Positions 51,461 through 59,531 of a DNA stretch of 64,000 nt are shown one piece after another. The translations under genes and the position numbers were made by a program. Position 1 is the first letter of the stretch. Each line of letters begins with the position of its first letter. A model generated the notes under the pieces. It worked only from the letters and a program-made list of their open reading frames with translations, was not told the DNA's origin and made no database searches. The DNA comes from JAPWJZ01 sp965279315 (GTDB taxonomy: Bacteria; Pseudomonadota; Alphaproteobacteria; Micavibrionales; UBA2020), in assembly GCA_965279315.1 (NCBI GenBank), contig OZ257145.1, forward strand, positions 2,728,001 to 2,792,000, read 5' to 3'.

Positions 51461-52396
51461 ATGACCGATAAAAAATACCGCCTTGTTACCCGTGCCGATC
51501 TGGATGGGATTGTGTGCGCCGTGCTGCTGAAAGAGCTCGGCATGGTCGAAGATGTGAAATTCGCGCATCCGAAAGACATGCAGGATGGCCTTGTCGAGAT
51601 AACCGACAACGACATCATCACCAACCTGCCCTATCACCCCAAGGCGCATATCGTGTTCGACCACCATGCCAGCGAATTGCAGCGCACGAAAGAGCCGCAG
51701 CCGAACCTCATCAACGACCCGACCGCGCCCAGCGCCGCGCATGTGATCTATCGCCATTACGGCGGCCGCGAAAAATTCCCGAACATCTCGCAGGACCTGC
51801 TGGAAGCGACGGACAAGATTGACTCGGCCGATGTCACGCATGACGACATCATCAACCCGAAGGGCTGGATCCTGCTGGGCTTCATCATGGACAACCGCAC
51901 GGGCCTTGGCCGCTACAAGGAATTCCGCATCAACAACTTCCAGCTGATGTATGACCTGATCGAAATCCTGCGAAAGAACAGCGACGTCAACGATATACTG
52001 CGCCAGCAGGACGTGGCGGAGCGCGTGCGCATGTATGCGGAGCACAGCAAACTGGCGCGCCACCAGATCATGAAATGCGCGGAAGTGAAAAACAACCTCG
52101 TCGTGCTCGACTACCGCCACGAAAACGAGCTTTACACGACGAACCGCTTTACCGTGTACGCGCTGTTCCCGAATGCAAATATCTCGATGCACATCCTGCC
52201 GGGCAAGCAGGGCGTGAACACGGTTTTCGCCGTCGGGAAATCCGTGCTTAACCGCACATCGAAACTGGATGTCGGCGCGCTGATGCTCGAATACGGCGGC
52301 GGCGGCCACAAGGCTGTCGGCACTTGCCAGATCGACAACGACAAGGCGGAAACCATCAAGGGCGAGCTGATCGGGAAGATTTCATCCGTCGGTTGA
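51461..52396 (+). CDS. DHH-family phosphoesterase, exopolyphosphatase-like (copy 3, 311 aa)
   Basis: AAGGGG lies upstream of ATG 51461. Motif I is RADLDGIVCA, DHH is in FDHHASEL, and the C-terminal DHHA1-like motif is YGGGGHKAVGTCQ. The N-terminal VTRADLDG and the DMQDGLVEITDNDI segment match a group of alphaproteobacterial proteins often annotated as exopolyphosphatase, though biochemical proof is scarce. It is only distantly like the two DHH genes near 3-7 kb. It follows the amine oxidase on the same strand with a 53-base gap. Confidence 0.82.
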   Translation: MTDKKYRLVTRADLDGIVCAVLLKELGMVEDVKFAHPKDMQDGLVEITDNDIITNLPYHPKAHIVFDHHASELQRTKEPQPNLINDPTAPSAAHVIYRHYGGREKFPNISQDLLEATDKIDSADVTHDDIINPKGWILLGFIMDNRTGLGRYKEFRINNFQLMYDLIEILRKNSDVNDILRQQDVAERVRMYAEHSKLARHQIMKCAEVKNNLVVLDYRHENELYTTNRFTVYALFPNANISMHILPGKQGVNTVFAVGKSVLNRTSKLDVGALMLEYGGGGHKAVGTCQIDNDKAETIKGELIGKISSVG

Positions 52397-52480
52397 TATG
52401 GCAACTTAATCGCCTATTCACTTCATTGCAGCGCACCGCTATGCTCCACTCAGGTTTCAATCTTTGAGGAGCGCGGATCG

Positions 52481-52834
52481 ATGAAAGACGTTTTCAACTG
52501 GCTTGCCGGCAAACCTTCGCACCAGTACACGCTGGGCGGCGACAGCAATTCGATCCAATTCAACCGCGCGGCGCGCTTTGTCGAACGCGTGGTGTCGGTG
52601 CCTGCGATGGCGGTCGGTGCGGCGCTGGTCGCGTTGTCGATCCCTTCCATGCTGATCGCCCCTCCTGCGGCGGCGACCTTCTTTGTGACGGGCGTCGCGG
52701 TTGCGGCATTCGGCAAGGCGGCGGGCCTGTTCAAGGGCGGTGTCACCCATCTGTTGGCGGCAGGCGCATCGAGCCTTGCGAACCACCTGTCCAAACCCCA
52801 GACGCAAACCCAGACGGCGCCCAAAGCGGCTTAA
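52481..52834 (+). CDS. Small membrane protein (117 aa)
   Basis: GAGGA lies ten bases before ATG 52481. After a polar N-terminus of 35 residues, two hydrophobic segments (VVSVPAMAVGAALVALSIPS and FFVTGVAVAAFGKA) form a hairpin of membrane helices, and the C-terminus is Gln/Thr/Lys-rich. No family is recognised. It is comparable in style to the 77-residue protein at 20807 but not clearly related. Confidence 0.6.
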   Translation: MKDVFNWLAGKPSHQYTLGGDSNSIQFNRAARFVERVVSVPAMAVGAALVALSIPSMLIAPPAAATFFVTGVAVAAFGKAAGLFKGGVTHLLAAGASSLANHLSKPQTQTQTAPKAA

Positions 52835-52902
52835 CAGCCGACTTGAACGGGAAGCTTGAAAAGCGTATATAACTCCCTGACTAAAAGGGTGAAACGCCAG
52901 CC

Positions 52903-53241
52903 ATGACCTATGTCATCACAGACGTATGCATTAAATGCAAATATACCGACTGCGTGGAAGTCTGCCCCGTGGACTGCTTCTACGAGGGCGAAAACATGCT
53001 CGTCATCAACCCTGACGAATGCATCGATTGCGGCGTCTGCATCCCCGAATGCCCGATTGACGCCATTGTTACGGATATTGACCCCCGCGGCGAGCCGTTC
53101 CTTGAGCTCAACCGCGAGTTTTCGACCGGCCCCTGGCCCAACCTCACCAAAAAGAAGCCCGCTTTGCCGGAAGCCGAGGAATTTAAAGAGACACCCGACA
53201 AGATGTCCCTGTTCAGTCCCGAACCAGGTGACGGCGACTAA
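52903..53241 (+). CDS. fdxA: Ferredoxin FdxA, 3Fe-4S/4Fe-4S type
   Basis: A 112-residue 7Fe ferredoxin. CIKCKYTDCVEVCPVDCF carries the N-terminal cluster ligands and CIDCGVCIPECPIDAI the second set. The C-terminal LNREFSTGPWPNLTKKK extension is typical of alphaproteobacterial FdxA. It transfers electrons in the cytoplasm; the redox partner is not evident. It is followed by a 248-base gap to carD, in keeping with the fdxA-carD order seen in related genomes. Confidence 0.95.
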   Translation: MTYVITDVCIKCKYTDCVEVCPVDCFYEGENMLVINPDECIDCGVCIPECPIDAIVTDIDPRGEPFLELNREFSTGPWPNLTKKKPALPEAEEFKETPDKMSLFSPEPGDGD

Positions 53242-53489
53242 AGTTATCCACAGCAATATCAATAATTTGCCGGAAAATTTTCGAGAGAATCTTCAGCTTT
53301 TTGCCTTGTCTTACATCGCCGTAAGGCACTGTCAGATTATTGACTTTTAAGACTTTTTTAAGATTTGACTTGTCCTTTTATGGCATTTCCTGTACAGTCT
53401 TTTTAAATGACGTAAGTGCGTCCGATACCCAAGTATTCTGTTAAATACGTCCTGCGCATCCCGGGACCTTACTATAGAAAAGAGGCACC

Positions 53490-54224
53490 ATGGCGAAGAT
53501 CACCAAAGGCAAGGCAAAGACCACCGGCACCACCAAGAAGCCCGCCGCGGCAAAACCCGCCCCCGCAGTCAAGAAGACCGCGACCGCCGTTAAAGTGACG
53601 GTAAAAGGCAAGACGACCATGAAGGTCGCTCCTCCCGTGCAGAAAGCAAAACCCGCTCCTCAAGTTCAAAAAGCTGCCCCGACTCCGGTCGCCGTAGCTC
53701 CCGTGGCCGCTCCGGTCGCCAAGAAGCCCGAAAAGCTCGATTTCACCACCGGTGACTTCGTGGTTTATCCCGCCCATGGCGTCGGCTATGTCGAAGGCGT
53801 CGAAACGACGACTATCGCAGGTATGGAAATTACTCTCTACACCATCTGCTTCGAAAAAGACCGCATGCGCCTCAAGCTGCCGATCACCAAGGTGAAATCG
53901 TCCGGCCTGCGCAAGCTGTCCTCCAAGGACCGCCTGAAAGATGCACTGGCGACCCTGCAAGGCCGCAGCCAGACCCGCCGCGTGATGTGGAGCCGTCGCG
54001 CACAGGAATACGAAGCAAAGATCAACTCGGGTGACCCCGTTGCGATTGCAGAAGTCCTCCGCGACCTCCGCAAGGACACGGACGAAAGCGAACAGTCCTA
54101 CAGCGAACGCCAGATCTATCAGGCTGCGCTGGAGCGTCTTGCCCGCGAAGTCGCCGCGATCGAAAAGATCGACGAAAAGAAAGCCGCCGAGAAACTGGAA
54201 GCAGTTCTCTCGAACGTCGCTTAA
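53490..54224 (+). CDS. carD: CarD-family transcription regulator with histone-H1-like tail (244 aa)
   Basis: The CarD/CdnL RNA-polymerase-interacting domain starts near residue 85 (FTTGDFVVYPAHGVGYVEG) and is followed by the helical DNA-contact domain (LKDALATLQGRSQTRRVMW, QAALERLAREVAAIEKID). Before it lies an N-terminal extension of about 83 residues made almost only of Lys, Ala, Pro, Val and Thr, such as KKPAAAKPAPAVKKTATA. Ordinary CarD proteins of about 160-170 residues lack this. The tail resembles histone H1 C-termini and could bind DNA non-specifically. A strong terminator follows. Confidence 0.93.
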   Translation: MAKITKGKAKTTGTTKKPAAAKPAPAVKKTATAVKVTVKGKTTMKVAPPVQKAKPAPQVQKAAPTPVAVAPVAAPVAKKPEKLDFTTGDFVVYPAHGVGYVEGVETTTIAGMEITLYTICFEKDRMRLKLPITKVKSSGLRKLSSKDRLKDALATLQGRSQTRRVMWSRRAQEYEAKINSGDPVAIAEVLRDLRKDTDESEQSYSERQIYQAALERLAREVAAIEKIDEKKAAEKLEAVLSNVA

Positions 54225-54241
54225 TCCTTTCGCCAAAGATT

Positions 54242-54276
54242 AAAAAACGGCCTCCGGTTTCGGGGGCCGTTTTTTT
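54242..54276 (+). terminator. Rho-independent terminator after carD
   Basis: AAAAAACGGCC pairs with GGCCGTTTTTT around a CTCCGGTTTCGGGG loop region (CC/GG adds to the stem), and the right arm ends in a run of seven T. It is 18 bases after the carD stop. Confidence 0.93.
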
Positions 54277-54381
54277 ATGGTGCCCTGGTTGACATACGTG
54301 CCTATCACCCCTACCCTCCCACATCCCAAACCGCATAACGAGGGCAGCACGCTGCCACCCGCACACAGGAGTCTAAAGCCG

Positions 54382-54714
54382 ATGAAGGGCCAACTCAGGA
54401 AAGCTTTTTTCATCGCTATTTTTGGCATTGGTGCCGGATTTGGCACAGCGGGCGCTTACAAGGCGGGCGATGCCGCCGTGCAGGAATACATCACGCACAA
54501 GGCTGAAAACGATAGCGCCAAGCAGTGCATTGCCGACATCAAGACGGGAAATACCTGTTCAACGGAGCAATACCAGTGGGTGGCTGCCTATGCGGATCAC
54601 AAAAAGGATTACGGTTTCGGACTATCCTGGCTTTTCGGCGGCGTGTCCTTTGTCAGGATGTCCCTTCCCAAAATCCGCTCTGCCTCCCAAAAGCCTAAAG
54701 CCAATAAGCCCTGA
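54382..54714 (+). CDS. Small single-pass membrane protein (110 aa)
   Basis: ATG 54382 follows AGGAG by about 11 bases; the frame is open upstream to 54277 but that part overlaps the carD terminator region and lacks coding character. A membrane helix covers about residues 8-28 (AFFIAIFGIGAGFGTAGAY). The rest is soluble, with two cysteines (QCIADIKTGNTC). Its last 106 bases overlap the 3' end of the convergent DUF808 gene. Function is unknown. Confidence 0.5.
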   Translation: MKGQLRKAFFIAIFGIGAGFGTAGAYKAGDAAVQEYITHKAENDSAKQCIADIKTGNTCSTEQYQWVAAYADHKKDYGFGLSWLFGGVSFVRMSLPKIRSASQKPKANKP

Positions 54715-55817
54715 CCCTGTTTCAAAGACGGCCATTGCGGAACAGACTTCACCGTGACGGGCGCAGGCTGCGCGGCCACATCGAAGGCGGGCTTGATGTC
54801 CTGCACGGGCAGCGGCGCTGCTTCCACCACAACTTCCGGCACGATGACCGGCTTCGGTGCTTCGGGCGCGGGTTTAGCGGGAGCTTTGCCACGGATCGTG
54901 AATACTTCCGGCACCCATTGGCGCAGGAATTTGTAAGATTCTTTAACCGGCTTTTTCACCACATGGACGACAGGTTTGGCGATAAGCCCCGTCGTGACCC
55001 CTGCCGCAAATGATGCGCCCAGCTTCACAAGGCTGTGCATATAGGTGCTCGATACCACTGTCGAAATCGCGTTATTGACGAATTCTCCCGCCGCCGGAAT
55101 GCCGTGGAACAGCAGCCCGCCGCCCACCATAAAAATGGCAAGGCCGCCCGCGATGGAAATGCCGTTCAACACATGCGGCTTGCCGGCCAGCAGCGCGCGG
55201 CCAACCGGGCGCGCGGCTTTCGACGGCAGGCTGTCGCTCTTGCGGCTGGCGAGCCAGGTGCCGAGGTCTTCCATCTTGATGATGCCGGTGATGATGCTAT
55301 AGACGCCGACAGTCGCGCCCAGCGCAACACCCGCCATAACCATCGCCTGCGTCGCAAATGGCAGCGCGAGTGTCGCCGCCATCGTGACAGCCGTGATTTC
55401 GCCGGACAATATCATGTCGGTCTTGATCGCGCTTTTGACCTTGCGGGCGCGCGCTGTAGCCGCGTCTTCGCCCGGAATATCGGCGGGCGCATGATGATGC
55501 TCCTCGCCCTTCAGCAGCGCTTTCATCTTGCCGATGCCTTCATAGGCGAAATAGGTGCCGCCCGCCGCCAGCAGCGGCATCACCGCCCATGGCATCAGCA
55601 AATGCACGGCAAGCGCGGCAGGCACGAGGATCGCCTTGTTCTTCAGCGAACCCTTGGCGACGTCGATCAGGATCGACATGTCGCGCTTCTGTACGTAATT
55701 GTCATCGTCTTTTTTTACGGGTGATTTATCGGCAACGCTGTCGGTCTTCTCCGCCGCGACCTTTACCATGGTCGCGATTTCATCCAATAGAATTACCAAT
55801 GCGCCGCCGCTCGCCAT
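54609..55817 (-). CDS. DUF808-family membrane protein with C-terminal extension (402 aa)
   Basis: MASGGALVILLDEIATMVKV and VAKGSLKNKAILVPAALAVH match the DUF808 (YedI) family of polytopic inner-membrane proteins. Six or so hydrophobic helices are visible. The usual family length is about 300 residues; here the C-terminus carries a further ~90 residues rich in Pro, Ala and Val (KAPAKPAPEAPKPV). The start at 55817 fits the family. Its 3' end overlaps the 110-residue gene by 106 bases. The role of DUF808 proteins is not known. Confidence 0.85.
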   Translation of the reverse strand: MASGGALVILLDEIATMVKVAAEKTDSVADKSPVKKDDDNYVQKRDMSILIDVAKGSLKNKAILVPAALAVHLLMPWAVMPLLAAGGTYFAYEGIGKMKALLKGEEHHHAPADIPGEDAATARARKVKSAIKTDMILSGEITAVTMAATLALPFATQAMVMAGVALGATVGVYSIITGIIKMEDLGTWLASRKSDSLPSKAARPVGRALLAGKPHVLNGISIAGGLAIFMVGGGLLFHGIPAAGEFVNNAISTVVSSTYMHSLVKLGASFAAGVTTGLIAKPVVHVVKKPVKESYKFLRQWVPEVFTIRGKAPAKPAPEAPKPVIVPEVVVEAAPLPVQDIKPAFDVAAQPAPVTVKSVPQWPSLKQGQGLLALGFWEAERILGRDILTKDTPPKSQDSPKP

Positions 55818-56127
55818 CTCTGCTCTTCTTTCAATTTTTTAACGTGGGATGATCGCGGGCTAGGAGGGGTTTCTGAACGGGAAAAGCGCTAGGAGCGATG
55901 CACATCCTTTTTACCGTATTGCAGTGCAGCATTCAATTTTAAAATCATAAGACATTGATAACACGAAGATAAAATAACGATGCGGTACAACCGGTGATTA
56001 TTTTTATCGGACGACTCGTGGCGGGATGAATACCAAAATAGTAATCTAGCTATTGATATTGCTCATGATTGTTGACCCGATCCCGTCGTGTAAGTTACAA
56101 TCATTATGTCAACACCGTCGGGATATC
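55818..56127. other. Divergent intergenic region upstream of the PIN gene
   Basis: These 310 AT-rich bases hold no supported gene. They contain the PIN-gene promoter (56072-56101) near their right end. No other clear signal was seen, beyond the need for a minus-strand promoter for the DUF808 gene. Confidence 0.4.
56072..56101 (+). promoter_or_regulatory. Promoter of the PIN/antitoxin-like pair
   Basis: TTGACC (56072-56077), an 18-base spacer and TACAAT (56096-56101), 27 bases before ATG 56128. ATCCCG (56081-56086) and CGGGAT (56119-56124) form an inverted repeat around the -10 box and the ribosome-binding site, a layout suited to autorepression. Confidence 0.55.
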
Positions 56128-56694
56128 ATGAAAAAACAGGATTTTTGCGTCATCGATGCGGGACCGCTGATTACGATGGCGCTGGGCGGCGCGCTCGATA
56201 CGCTGACGGCGGCGGGCGATTATTTCCAGTTCAAGGTGCTGGATATCGTGGCGCTCGAGGCCGGCAGGCGCGACCGCCCCGGCGGGAACGAGATTTCCGA
56301 CTGGATTGAAAAAATGAAGGCCGACGGCAAGCTGGACGTCATCGAGACCGAAATCGGCCTGATCACAAAAACCGAACGCATCGAAAACCCGTTCTATCGC
56401 ATCAAGAATGCCGGCGAACACGCTATCGCCGAATGGATTGAAAACGGCGGGCTAAAGGACGCAAATTCCACCATCGTCGTTTACGAGGATAAAGACACGC
56501 GCAAACTGCTGGAACACATGCAGCCGGACGCAGACGTTGTCGCGGTTTCCACCCGCGCTTTCCTGATGGCGGGGCAGGAGATCGGATTTGTGAAGGACGC
56601 CGGCGCGCTTTGGGATAAGATACATGGCAATGCGCCCACGCGCAGCGACGTCGCCAACAGGTTTCAGGTCAGCACGAGAGCGCCCAGCCCATGA
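56128..56694 (+). CDS. PIN-domain protein, probable toxin (188 aa)
   Basis: The ATG at 56128 follows GGGA. CVIDAGPLITMALGGALDTL resembles the first strand and helix of DUF3368/PIN-type RNase toxins with the first metal Asp. Further acidic positions are IVALEAGRRD, NAGEHAIAEWIE (the GE..A motif) and VVYEDKDTRKL. These fit the acidic cluster that binds Mg in PIN nucleases. The stop overlaps the next gene as ATGA, typical of toxin-antitoxin operons, here with the toxin first. The family call is made by motif only. Confidence 0.7.
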   Translation: MKKQDFCVIDAGPLITMALGGALDTLTAAGDYFQFKVLDIVALEAGRRDRPGGNEISDWIEKMKADGKLDVIETEIGLITKTERIENPFYRIKNAGEHAIAEWIENGGLKDANSTIVVYEDKDTRKLLEHMQPDADVVAVSTRAFLMAGQEIGFVKDAGALWDKIHGNAPTRSDVANRFQVSTRAPSP

Positions 56695-56942
56695 CAATTC
56701 CCCTCGCCCCGCCCGACAAAAAATTCTATCCCGTCCTGAAAAAATATTCAGACGGCGATATTTCTGCGTCAAACGCGGCCTATGAAATCTACGAAATGAA
56801 AATCCCCGGCTATGAAGACCCCAGCGCATCGGAAGTGATTTTGTGGGCGAAGATGGCGGGCTATGGCATCCCCACTCCGTCCGAGGAAGAGGCAAAGGCG
56901 CAAGCGGCTGAAATCCTTAAGAACCGCAGCGAAAAACAATAG
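56691..56942 (+). CDS. Probable antitoxin of the PIN pair (83 aa)
   Basis: A small acidic-basic protein whose ATG overlaps the upstream stop by four bases. LKKYSDGDISASNAAYEIYE recalls helix-turn-helix antitoxins of the UPF0175-like kind, and IPTPSEEEAKAQAAEILKN would be a C-terminal helix that could wrap the toxin. It is too short for an enzyme. The toxin partner is inferred from gene order and overlap. Confidence 0.6.
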   Translation: MTIPLAPPDKKFYPVLKKYSDGDISASNAAYEIYEMKIPGYEDPSASEVILWAKMAGYGIPTPSEEEAKAQAAEILKNRSEKQ

Positions 56943-57006
56943 TTTAATTGACAGAATACAGGCGAATTTCGTAGTCTGGCGGCGAACCGCCCGAGGAGCC
57001 TGATCC

Positions 57007-57915
57007 ATGTCCGCCGCAAAATCCATCAAGCGCATTTTCAACCGCGTCGCATCGCATACGGCGACAGCCATCCTTGCAGGCGGCCTTGCGATTACGACGG
57101 GCATCACGACCTATGGCGGGCTTGAAACCTATCATTCCGCCGTTCCCGTGGTCAGCGATTACAATGCAACGACAGCCGCGGAATTGAAGGTCGAAAACAT
57201 GGCGCGCGATATCCTGCGCGAACAGGCGAAACTGGATTTCACCGCGACCTCGATCAAAAAGGCGCAAGCGAACCTTGGCACCAGCACCGGTTCGGTGAAA
57301 ACACAAATGAACGAGCTGAACGACGCGCGCGAACAATACGACCGCGACATGGAAGCGCAGATGAAGCGCCTGACCGATTACCGCCGCGAAATCTGGTTCA
57401 ACCCTGCCCTGTCGGAGGCAAAAGCGGATGCGCTGTACCGGAAGCTTTTCTTTGCGGCGCAGGAAAAGAACCTGGGCACGATCAACAATTTTCTCGCGCC
57501 CATGACGGACGCCTTGAGCTTCCGCGATGAAACCATCGGCAAGCCTCGCGCCATTTCAGAGGTCAGCGATAGAGACGTCGAAAACACCGTTGCTGTCGCA
57601 CGAGCAACCGATAACGCGCACGACGGCAAGGAAATTTTCGGCGGCATCGGCGCCGGATTGCTGGAGGGCCTGATCAGTGCGGCATTGATTGCCGCCGGCC
57701 ATCGTGGCCGTCGCCGCGAAAACGAAGAAGCGGAACGCGACGAAGAAAAACGCGAACAGGACGCGCGCAATGCGGAGGCAGCACGCCGCGAAAGCCTGCG
57801 CGCCGCCGCACGCGAAGTTGCCGCACGCAATAATGCGCCACAGCCCCCGCCTGCACCCGTCGAACAGGAACAGCCCGCGCCAGGCAAAAAGAACGCCGCA
57901 GGGTTTTCGGTTTAA
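57007..57915 (+). CDS. Membrane protein with coiled coil (302 aa)
   Basis: GAGGAG lies upstream of ATG 57007. A hydrophobic segment lies at about residues 18-38 (TATAILAGGLAITTGITTYGG), followed by a long helical region (about 60-140) with heptad-like charge pattern (VKTQMNELNDAREQYDRDM). A Gly-rich hydrophobic stretch (FGGIGAGLLEGLISAALIAAG) near residue 220 may be a second membrane segment. A very charged Glu/Arg/Ala tail follows. No family is recognised. It converges on the 187-residue ankyrin gene. Confidence 0.6.
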   Translation: MSAAKSIKRIFNRVASHTATAILAGGLAITTGITTYGGLETYHSAVPVVSDYNATTAAELKVENMARDILREQAKLDFTATSIKKAQANLGTSTGSVKTQMNELNDAREQYDRDMEAQMKRLTDYRREIWFNPALSEAKADALYRKLFFAAQEKNLGTINNFLAPMTDALSFRDETIGKPRAISEVSDRDVENTVAVARATDNAHDGKEIFGGIGAGLLEGLISAALIAAGHRGRRRENEEAERDEEKREQDARNAEAARRESLRAAAREVAARNNAPQPPPAPVEQEQPAPGKKNAAGFSV

Positions 57916-57928
57916 TTTTCGTGTGGAT

Positions 57929-58492
57929 TTATTGCGGCGCGGCTTTGCGTCCGCCGAGCTTGAACTTCGCCAGTTGCGCGCAGAGTTTTTGCGGCAGGCC
58001 TTTTTTCAGGACTTCGCGCGATTTTTCCATGGCTTCACGGTGCGCGCGATCGCGGTCAATGCGGAATTTGTTGATGGCTTCCGCTGTCTCCTTGTGGCCG
58101 TGCAATTCGGCCTTGGCGCTGGCGTTCAATCCAGCATTGTTCAGGCGCTTGTCATCCGCGCCGCGTTTCAGCAGTTCCAGCGCGAGGTCGGTACGGCCCA
58201 TCCATGCGGCGATGATGATGGGCGTGTCGCCGTTCATGTCGGGACGCTCGAGGCTCGAGCCGTTATCGAGCATATACATGACGCCTGCCACATTCCCCGC
58301 CTTGCACGCCCACATCAGTGCGGTGTAGCCGATGGGTTCGCCACGCACGCCATCGAGGTTTTCGCGCCCGTGCTTGTCGATGAATTTCTGGATGCCAGCG
58401 ATGTCGCCATCCGAGGCAGCGCTCATCAGGTCGCCAAGATCGCGCAGATCGAGGCCTTCGGTAACAGCGTTGTTGAACTTGTCACTCAGCAT
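57929..58492 (-). CDS. Ankyrin-repeat protein (187 aa)
   Basis: Ankyrin repeats cover about residues 12-140: IQKFIDKHGRENLDGVRGEP, GYTALMWACKAGNVAGVMYM and LALELLKRGADDKRLNNAGL. A basic helical tail follows (REAMEKSREVLKKGLPQKL). No signal peptide. It is the third gene of an ankyrin / methyltransferase / ankyrin group on the minus strand, after an 81-base gap. Confidence 0.82.
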   Translation of the reverse strand: MLSDKFNNAVTEGLDLRDLGDLMSAASDGDIAGIQKFIDKHGRENLDGVRGEPIGYTALMWACKAGNVAGVMYMLDNGSSLERPDMNGDTPIIIAAWMGRTDLALELLKRGADDKRLNNAGLNASAKAELHGHKETAEAINKFRIDRDRAHREAMEKSREVLKKGLPQKLCAQLAKFKLGGRKAAPQ

Positions 58493-58573
58493 CGCAATCG
58501 CTCATCCATGTTGGAACAGGAAGAGACTAGCAAGCGGATTTTCTTATGTCAAACTATGAAAAAGCGCGCGATA

Positions 58574-59527
58574 TCAGTATTTTGCAATGCTCGCCCAGCA
58601 GATATTTTCGCCCTTCGCCAAGCGTGGCGGACGTGCGCCCGGCAGTTGCTTTACGGGCATAAACCGTGCCGACAGATCGGCGGCGCTATGGTCGCGGTTG
58701 AGCGTAAATCCGCGCGCGCCCAAAAACGCGGAAATGCTCTCAGGCTCGATGCCCCACTTCATCGGCTCGCCCTTCAGCTGCAGCCACAGCCGCGCCAGTG
58801 GTGTCTGGCTGTCGAAGCCGATCGTGCCAAGCGGCGACTTCGCCATATAGGTGAAGATCAGGCTGCTGTCGGGATGCTGCGATGACGCACGGATGCCCGC
58901 GAAGAATTTATCAAGCTGCTTCGCATCAAGGTACATCGTGATGCCCTCGGCGATAAAGATCGTCGGCAGGCTGGCATCGAACCAGCCGGGCGCAAGCGCG
59001 TCGGTGATGGAAGACTTCGTCAGGTCAGCGGGGCAGAAAAACAGGTTCGCGCCCGCATCGGCCAATGCCGCCATCTTGACAACCTGCGTGGCGGGATGGT
59101 CGAGTTCGTAAAACCTGACCTCGGGATAATTTTTATGCAGCGCCGCCGCCAGCGGGTCAAAGCCCGCCGCGATCACGACAACCTGCTTCACCGCACCTTT
59201 TTCAATTTGCCCCTGCACGATGCTTTCGATCAGCTTCTTGCGCAGCGCGAAATGCAGGTAAAGGCCGGGGATGCTGCAACGCTCGATTATTTTCAAGATC
59301 CGCCGGTTGAACCGTTGGGTAAAGACATGGCAGCTCTGCGCATCGAAGCTGACCATTGCGGTGAGCATATCGACGACAGGGGAATAGAATGCGCCGCCCA
59401 GTTCTTCGACGAAACGTTCGTAATACCAATTATAAGATTGATCGACCGCCCAGCTTTGCGTTTCGGCCAGCATGGCTTGAGAGCGTGCAATCAGGATCGC
59501 GGTTGCGCTCGGCTTGTTCGTTTTCAT
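58574..59527 (-). CDS. LCMT/PPM-family SAM-dependent methyltransferase (317 aa)
   Basis: The SAM-binding motif is VVVIAAGFDPLAAALHKNYP, followed by FYELDHPATQVVKMAAL with the acidic ribose-binding residue, the post-I segment FFCPADLT and the IFIAEGITMYLDAKQLDKFF block. This is the pattern of the leucine carboxyl methyltransferase family, whose best-known member methylates the C-terminus of protein phosphatase 2A; bacterial members have varied or unknown targets. It starts four bases after the stop of an ankyrin gene, so the two are coupled. A phosphatase homologue is divergently encoded next door. Confidence 0.88.
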   Translation of the reverse strand: MKTNKPSATAILIARSQAMLAETQSWAVDQSYNWYYERFVEELGGAFYSPVVDMLTAMVSFDAQSCHVFTQRFNRRILKIIERCSIPGLYLHFALRKKLIESIVQGQIEKGAVKQVVVIAAGFDPLAAALHKNYPEVRFYELDHPATQVVKMAALADAGANLFFCPADLTKSSITDALAPGWFDASLPTIFIAEGITMYLDAKQLDKFFAGIRASSQHPDSSLIFTYMAKSPLGTIGFDSQTPLARLWLQLKGEPMKWGIEPESISAFLGARGFTLNRDHSAADLSARFMPVKQLPGARPPRLAKGENICWASIAKY

Positions 59528-59531
59528 GGGT

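Noticed and set aside
45441..53252. DnaA boxes as a replication origin
   Set aside because: Only three boxes spread over 8 kb, without dnaA, dnaN, an AT-rich unwinding region or parAB nearby.
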